Below, piece after piece: positions 58,911 through 64,000 of a DNA stretch of 64,000 bases. The notes under the pieces are model-generated. The model did not search any database and was not told the DNA's origin. It saw nothing but the letters and a program-made list of their open reading frames with translations. The translations under genes and the position numbers were made by a program. Numbering within the stretch: position 1 is the stretch's first letter; each line of letters starts with the position of its first letter. This DNA is from Leptospiraceae bacterium (GTDB taxonomy: Bacteria > Spirochaetota > Leptospiria > Leptospirales > Leptospiraceae): contig JACKPC010000002.1 of NCBI GenBank assembly GCA_024233835.1, forward strand, positions 16,001-80,000, read 5' to 3'.

Positions 58911-60656
58911 TTAGTTTTTATGAAAGGTAGAATTTGAAAGATAGGAGGTAAGCAGGCGATTTATCTGTCGATACTGCTCTTTTTCTGAAAGAAATACCAC
59001 CTTTTCCGCAATTTTTTTAGATTCCTCTAAACTAATATTTCGAATGGCATTTCTTACAGATTTTAAAAAAGGAGGAGAGACCGAAAATTCCCGAAAACCA
59101 AGGCCCAATAACAAAGGAATGAAAGCAGAATTAGAAGCGATCTCTCCACAAATTCCTATCGGTATTTTAAATCCATTGGCAACATCAAGGATTCTTTTCA
59201 GAATTCTCAAAAAAGCTATATGTAAATTATTATAAATATCACCTAAATTCGGATTATTCCTGTCTACAGCTACTGTATACTGTAAAAGATCATTGGTTCC
59301 AACAGAAAAAAAATCTGCATCTTTTAAAAAAATATCTACAGAAAAAGCTGCTGCCGGAGTTTCTAACATTATACCGACTCTCACAGGTTTATAGACGAGG
59401 CCCCTGGATCTTAATTCATTTTTACAATCCTCAATTATTTTTTTTGTAACTTTGACCTCAGATGGATGGGAAACCATAGGAAGCATAATGGAGACATCTC
59501 CATAAGCAGCAGCCCTGAGGATAGCTCGAAGCTGCTTCTTAAACCACTTTTCATTTCTCAGACAATAACGAATTCCGCGATTTCCTAAAAATGGATTTTC
59601 CTCCCTTTCTCCCATTCCTAATTTATCAGCCCCCGGATCAAAAGTTCGAATAATTACCGGTTTCTTTTTCATTCCCTCTGCTAATTTTCTATAAATTTGA
59701 AACTGCTCTTCTTCTCCCGGAGTATGCCCTATGAAGCGAAATAGCATAGATTCACTTCTGTATAAACCAACCCCATCGGCATTTAGATTTAAACCGGTAG
59801 CACAGTCTTCTACTTCATTATCAACATTTATTTTTAACAATATTCGCTGACCGCAGGAAGTGAGAGTTTCCCTATCATCCGTAAGACTATCTTTCTTAAT
59901 GGTCTGATAATTAATCAGGGATTGAATTTTCTCTTTAGAGGGCTTCCGTATAACTTCCCCTTTTTCCGCATCAAGAAAAATCTCTTCTTCATCCTCAAGA
60001 TCTTCTAAAAGACGATTAACACCGACAATAGCAGGAATCTGATAACTTCTGGCCAATATAGCGAGATGTCCTGTAGTTCCTCCTTTTTCGGTTATTAGAC
60101 CGATTACCTTTTCTTTATTAATATGGATGAGTTGTATAGGGCTCAATTCCGTTGCAACTACAATCACTTCATCTTTCAAGGAAGACAGAGCCATAGAATC
60201 GTCTTTTTTACTGATTAACTTATCCTCAATAATTTTTCCAATTTCTCGAATGTCCTGAACCCGATCCCGCAGATACTGATTTTCAATTTCTGACATTTTA
60301 TCACAGATTGACTGAATCACATGATAAAGAGCCAGAGGAGCGTTTTCATTATTTTTCTTAATCCTTTCATTAACACCATTTATCAATGTAGGATCCTGTA
60401 GCATCATAGCCTGGGCTGTAATAATTTCTAAAATATCTTTATCTAAGAATTTACTGAATTTATTTATAGCATAGTCGAGGCTCTTCTTTGCTTTCTTTAC
60501 AGCAAAATCAAATTTCTGTAACTCAATGGGAATTTCTTTTTCTGTAATATGAGAATGAAGAATCAGGTGATTACCGGAAGTAATTTTCAATGCTTTTCCA
60601 TATGACTTTCCGGGCGAGGCTGCAAGTCCTTTATAAACTCTACGAGAATTCTTCAT
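58911..60656 (-). CDS. ptsI: PEP-protein phosphotransferase (enzyme I)
   Basis: Takes phosphate from phosphoenolpyruvate and passes it to HPr. It has the N-terminal HPr-binding helices, the active-site loop GGTTGHLAILARS (His), then the PEP-binding barrel with RTFDPGADK, NPFLGNRGIRYCL, MLPMVS and GICGE motifs. 581 aa is normal for a carbon-type enzyme I without a GAF domain. No HPr or sugar permease gene is near, so a regulatory role is possible, as often in spirochetes. Confidence 0.93.
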   Translation of the reverse strand: MKNSRRVYKGLAASPGKSYGKALKITSGNHLILHSHITEKEIPIELQKFDFAVKKAKKSLDYAINKFSKFLDKDILEIITAQAMMLQDPTLINGVNERIKKNNENAPLALYHVIQSICDKMSEIENQYLRDRVQDIREIGKIIEDKLISKKDDSMALSSLKDEVIVVATELSPIQLIHINKEKVIGLITEKGGTTGHLAILARSYQIPAIVGVNRLLEDLEDEEEIFLDAEKGEVIRKPSKEKIQSLINYQTIKKDSLTDDRETLTSCGQRILLKINVDNEVEDCATGLNLNADGVGLYRSESMLFRFIGHTPGEEEQFQIYRKLAEGMKKKPVIIRTFDPGADKLGMGEREENPFLGNRGIRYCLRNEKWFKKQLRAILRAAAYGDVSIMLPMVSHPSEVKVTKKIIEDCKNELRSRGLVYKPVRVGIMLETPAAAFSVDIFLKDADFFSVGTNDLLQYTVAVDRNNPNLGDIYNNLHIAFLRILKRILDVANGFKIPIGICGEIASNSAFIPLLLGLGFREFSVSPPFLKSVRNAIRNISLEESKKIAEKVVFLSEKEQYRQINRLLTSYLSNSTFHKN

Positions 60657-60739
60657 TTCATCTTTTTATAAGGTAATATAGGAAATAAGCCGTTTTAGGA
60701 TTTTTACGTAAAGCGAATTTTTATTTTTTAAACAAGAAA

Positions 60740-60773
60740 ACAGGCAAGCTATTAACGATTCGCCTGTTTTACT
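60740..60773. terminator. Hairpin after lpxC
   Basis: The arms AAAACAGGC and GCCTGTTTT face each other around a 15-16-base loop, about 30 bp after the lpxC stop codon on the minus strand. The downstream T run is poor, so termination is only plausible. Confidence 0.4.
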
Positions 60774-60801
60774 TTGGAAAAATCTTAGAGATTTATTATG
60801 A

Positions 60802-61737
60802 TCAAGCTATATAAGCATTTTCTTTATAGGATGTGAAGGTTTGAAGTTTTTTTTTGTCATCATAAACTCTGCGACTTCTATACTTGGTGATTTCATTGCC
60901 GGTTATACGGCTCATAAGTAACTTACCCATAGAAACATCCAGAGCATGTCCGGCTTTCGAAGCAATTATATGACCGATTATCGGTCTTCCTGTGATAGAT
61001 AAGTCCCCCACTAAATCAAGAATTTTGTGACGAACACATTCATTATCAAACCGCAAACTCTCATTTAAATAACTGTCTTCTGTCAGAACAATTGCATTGT
61101 CCAATGAACCACCCAGAGCAAGACCCCTGGATTGTAAAGCCTCAACGTCCTTCAGAAATCCGAAAGTTCTTGCAGGTAAAATTTGATTTATCAGAATATC
61201 TCGGTTAATTTTAGTTGTATAGCTCTGTCCCTTTAGTAATGGGTGCTTAAAATCAATATTATAGGTTACTTTTAATTCATTATCAGGAAGTATAATAATA
61301 TACTTGTCCCCATCAACTACCCAGATGGGATTATGAACTTTTATAGGTTCAAGTTCCTCAGTAAATTCAATTAATTTAATAGTTTTTAAAGCCTCAATAA
61401 AAGGAATTGATGATCCATCCATAATAGGAATTTCAATTGAATCAATTTCCATAATCAAGTCGGTTATTCCAAGAGTGTGCAGGGCAGCCAGTAGGTGTTC
61501 AACAGTCTGTATGATGGTTTGACCATCACCGAGGGTTACCGCATTCGCAGTATCTACGACATAATCAAGAGCAACTGGAATTCTGGATCTGGACCTTGTT
61601 CCCATAGTATAAAATATTAAACCGGTGCCAGACTCAGCAGGAATTAACCTCAAACTTACCTTTTTTCCAGAGTGTAGACCAATCCCCTCCAGTAGGATTT
61701 CTTCTGAGATAGTTTTCCTGTATGTTTTTTCAGTCAT
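60802..61737 (-). CDS. lpxC: UDP-3-O-acyl-N-acetylglucosamine deacetylase LpxC
   Basis: The committed zinc deacetylase of lipid A synthesis. Motifs: EGIGLHSGK (about 17-25), TVEHLLAALHTLGI (first zinc His), MDGSSIPF, and HKILDLVGDL (second His and Asp). The length of 311 aa is normal. GAGGT lies eight bases before the ATG. It shows that the cell makes lipopolysaccharide, which separates it from Borrelia and Treponema and supports Leptospiraceae. It has a 228 bp upstream region of its own with no clear gene. Confidence 0.95.
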   Translation of the reverse strand: MTEKTYRKTISEEILLEGIGLHSGKKVSLRLIPAESGTGLIFYTMGTRSRSRIPVALDYVVDTANAVTLGDGQTIIQTVEHLLAALHTLGITDLIMEIDSIEIPIMDGSSIPFIEALKTIKLIEFTEELEPIKVHNPIWVVDGDKYIIILPDNELKVTYNIDFKHPLLKGQSYTTKINRDILINQILPARTFGFLKDVEALQSRGLALGGSLDNAIVLTEDSYLNESLRFDNECVRHKILDLVGDLSITGRPIIGHIIASKAGHALDVSMGKLLMSRITGNEITKYRSRRVYDDKKKLQTFTSYKENAYIA

Positions 61738-61965
61738 TTGATGTACCTCTTTTCTCTCTTAGTCTTGCAAAGGGCGTACCTTTTTATTGCTGTACATTTA
61801 AAAATCCGAAACACTGCAGTATAAACGCTCGAAAGGCCACTTAGAAGAAAATTTGCTTTTTTAAATCCCTGTGTATAGGAAATATAGGCTGTATCATTTT
61901 TACAACAGTGTAGCAGGATTGCAACAGTGGAAATGAAATCGTAATGCAGCAACTTTCTACAGTTT

Positions 61966-64000
61966 TTAATTATCCCGTGATCGCTTTATTAATTTTAATA
62001 ATTTTTTTGCTTTTTCGTTGTTTTCATCCAGTTCAAGTACCTTATTTGAGTATTCAAAAGCATCTTCAATTTTTCCATTCAAACGGTACAAGTCAGATAA
62101 ATTAACAAGATTTCGAACGGAATCAGGTTTTAAGTTATAGGCTTTCTCTCCGGCTTTCAAAGATTCCAGATAATATCCCATTTTCTTATAAGATAAAGAT
62201 AGATAGTACCACATCTCTTCGGTATCTGGATCTTTCTTTATATAATCATTTAAAACCTTGATAGCGGTTTCAAAATCTTTCCCTTTAAAACTTAAAAGTC
62301 CGTAGATTTTACTCAGTTTCTGACTCCCTTCCTCTGAGGTATAGACCCGAGATAATACATCCAGAGCTCTATCTATATTTCCTTCTTTATATAGCATACG
62401 AGTCTCATTATAAACATTTCTGAGTAAAATACTCTTCTCCTGTTTTTCGGTTTCCTGTTCGATTGCATTTTCTTGAAACCCTATCCGAAGAAGAGAAAGA
62501 TCATCGGTTAAATTTCCCTTGGTTTTTAATACTTTTACCATTTCTTCCAGGTCAGCTTTTCCTTTTTCTACCACATCTAAAATAAGCTTTTCGTCTGTAT
62601 TTATATTTCGAATCCCATTCTGTTCTCCGAGATCAAGATCGTCACGCCCGTCTGAACCGAGGATAATTACATCTCCCTTTTCCAATTTAAAACTTTGAAC
62701 TTTGAAAGGAAACTCGGAATCAAGGCCCAGTTTTCGCAACATCAGCTCTTCTTCAATAAAAGCTGCCATACCATCTCGATACAGAATGGTAAATGGGTGT
62801 TCCGCATTAAAATAATACATCCATCCTGTTTTATCATTTATTAAAGCCATGGTAGCAGAAATAGCCATAGTCCCACTAAAGGATTTAAACACAGAATTGA
62901 TTTCTGTATATGTCTTTGTTAACCATTCTTCCGGACTCATCTCCAGAATCTTTCGATTGGAGGCAGAACGAGCCATAATCGAGTTAACAACCACACCCAT
63001 AACCAGAGAACCACCGGCTCCCTGCATGGATTTTCCCATAGCATCCGCATTTACAGCCATTGTATACTGTTCAAAATTATCCGGTGAACCAAAGCGCAAA
63101 TTCCCGGTAACACAAATGTCCCCACCTAACTCGGACTTTCTATTTCTAAATTCAAACTTCTTCTTCTGTTCTATATAAAAAAGGGTAACTACATCCCTGG
63201 ACTTATTAGCATTAAAATACAAGGGTTTTGCTAACAAAGAAGTTAAAAAATAATCTCCATCCTGCTGGGTTTTTAGCTTTTGAACTTCCTCCATTTTTTC
63301 CTGAACTTCTTTGGTTCTGTCCTTTACTTTTTCTTCCAGATTCTCTGCGTAATCTTCCAGTTGAACTCTGGCGTGTAAAATAGAACTAACCATAGAATTA
63401 AAAGAACCGGCGAGAAAACCAATTTCATCATGTACTTTTATAGGAACCTTAATGCTCAAATCCCCTTTATTTACCTTTTCAACTCCATTTAGCAGGTTAT
63501 TCAATGGTTTCACCAGGCTCCCATGAAAGAAAAGGGGAACTAAAAATAGGATAATAAATAGAGCAGAAAAAAGAATAACTTTTTGCATTTTCGAAGAAGG
63601 GTGAATGTATTCCCTATAGGCAATATAAGAGAATCCAACTTCTTTTACTGATTTTGTCTCGGGATAATATTTGATATATGCAACATAGTGCTTGCTATCT
63701 GCCAGATTTTTTCGATAGTGTCGGCTTAAGGCCGATTTAAAGTGTCTGAAATAGCGTAAAACTTCTTTTTTAAGGGTATAACCATCTATTGTTTTTCCAT
63801 CCCATTTACAATCCTTCAGGTGAGTAAAAATCTTGGATGAAAAATGCTTTTCCTTATCATTCTTTCTTAAATAGTTTTGGAAATTATCACAAAAATTATC
63901 TTCCGGAATTTTACTAATTTTATTCGTATGAACAAAGGTGGTAATATTTACCTTTTCAATAAAAGATTTTAGTTCTTTTTTTAACTCAAATCCATCTAAA
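61966..64000 (-). CDS. HAMP-PP2C (SpoIIE)-TPR protein, 5' end outside window
   Basis: The frame is open to the right edge: the codons before the ATG at 63588 continue a charged extracytoplasmic sensor domain (HYVAYIKYYPETKSVKEVGFSYIAYREYIHPSS). Then a membrane helix (VILFSALFIILFLVPLFF), HAMP (PLNNLLNGVEKVNKGDLSIKV), coiled coil, a SpoIIE-type PP2C phosphatase (GGDICV, VNADAMGKSMQGAGGS, GSDGRDDLDLG) and about three TPRs at the C-terminus. It is a transmembrane phosphatase that presumably dephosphorylates an anti-sigma-antagonist-like or SiaC-like protein. The window lacks its N-terminus. Confidence 0.9.
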   Translation of the reverse strand, partial: LDGFELKKELKSFIEKVNITTFVHTNKISKIPEDNFCDNFQNYLRKNDKEKHFSSKIFTHLKDCKWDGKTIDGYTLKKEVLRYFRHFKSALSRHYRKNLADSKHYVAYIKYYPETKSVKEVGFSYIAYREYIHPSSKMQKVILFSALFIILFLVPLFFHGSLVKPLNNLLNGVEKVNKGDLSIKVPIKVHDEIGFLAGSFNSMVSSILHARVQLEDYAENLEEKVKDRTKEVQEKMEEVQKLKTQQDGDYFLTSLLAKPLYFNANKSRDVVTLFYIEQKKKFEFRNRKSELGGDICVTGNLRFGSPDNFEQYTMAVNADAMGKSMQGAGGSLVMGVVVNSIMARSASNRKILEMSPEEWLTKTYTEINSVFKSFSGTMAISATMALINDKTGWMYYFNAEHPFTILYRDGMAAFIEEELMLRKLGLDSEFPFKVQSFKLEKGDVIILGSDGRDDLDLGEQNGIRNINTDEKLILDVVEKGKADLEEMVKVLKTKGNLTDDLSLLRIGFQENAIEQETEKQEKSILLRNVYNETRMLYKEGNIDRALDVLSRVYTSEEGSQKLSKIYGLLSFKGKDFETAIKVLNDYIKKDPDTEEMWYYLSLSYKKMGYYLESLKAGEKAYNLKPDSVRNLVNLSDLYRLNGKIEDAFEYSNKVLELDENNEKAKKLLKLIKRSRDN

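Noticed and set aside
60740..60773. Possible fourth copy of the GCGAGCC hairpin
   Set aside because: The arms (AAAACAGGC/GCCTGTTTT) and loop differ; only the short string CGCCTG is shared.
61734..61952. 72-codon minus-strand frame upstream of lpxC
   Set aside because: It overlaps the lpxC start, has unusual composition for this genome (many Cys and Tyr) and no ribosome site. I treat the stretch as leader DNA.
1..64000. tRNA, rRNA or CRISPR features
   Set aside because: I looked through the intergenic gaps and saw no cloverleaf-like sequence, ribosomal RNA segment or regular repeat-spacer array.

Overview
The window looks like chromosome from a Leptospira-like spirochete (family Leptospiraceae or close). 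It is AT-rich. The citramalate synthase reads very close to the Leptospira pyruvate-pathway enzyme as I remember it. There is an outer-membrane gene set (LpxC, OmpA-like, LpoB-like and other lipoproteins), and an unusually heavy load of cyclase, GGDEF/EAL, PP2C and receiver proteins. The assignment rests on recalled family sequences, not on a search. No rRNA, tRNA, CRISPR array or transposase gene was found.

Layout. (1) 1-12.1 kb, ordinary chromosome: an edge-truncated GGDEF/EAL protein; a smr-cimA-pth-thrB operon; an APP1-type phosphatase; a four-gene operon of receiver/HATPase protein, degenerate adenylate cyclase, lipase and degenerate metallophosphatase; and HMG-CoA lyase. (2) 12.1-21.4 kb, an accessory island: Uma2 nuclease, XisH/XisI, a toxin-like fragment with a possible immunity gene, an NLR-like STAND ATPase with TPRs, a helical partner protein split by one in-frame TAG, two unknown overlapping genes, a decayed second XisI with DUF433, a UPF0175/DUF3368 toxin-antitoxin pair, and several intergenic repeat families. 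(3) 21.4-31.3 kb: PrsW protease, an acyl-CoA dehydrogenase-like protein, and a co-directional run of GT-C membrane protein, tandem TauD-like dioxygenase, radical SAM protein and nucleotidyltransferase-fold protein (possible small-molecule pathway), then OmpA-like and ankyrin proteins. (4) 31.3-47.3 kb: c-di-GMP protein coupled to an SGNH-MBOAT acetyltransferase, lipoproteins, histidine kinase, a short SMC, DUF115 protein, CPBP and M23 peptidases. (5) 47.3-64 kb: a Sia-like partner-switching operon (giant kinase/ATPase/GAF/PP2C, SiaB, SiaC, GAF-adenylate cyclase), another GGDEF/EAL protein, ruvA, a beta-hydroxyacid dehydrogenase, ptsI, lpxC, and an edge-truncated HAMP-PP2C-TPR protein.

Strongest candidates for undescribed biology: the NLR/partner pair at 14.9-18.1 kb, which share a 70-80 bp duplicated segment encoding a VTLNAxGxNSKAIYIK motif; the Sia-type module at 47.3-55.1 kb, whose output slot holds an adenylate cyclase where the described systems have a diguanylate cyclase; and the dioxygenase/radical SAM cluster at 23.3-28.5 kb.
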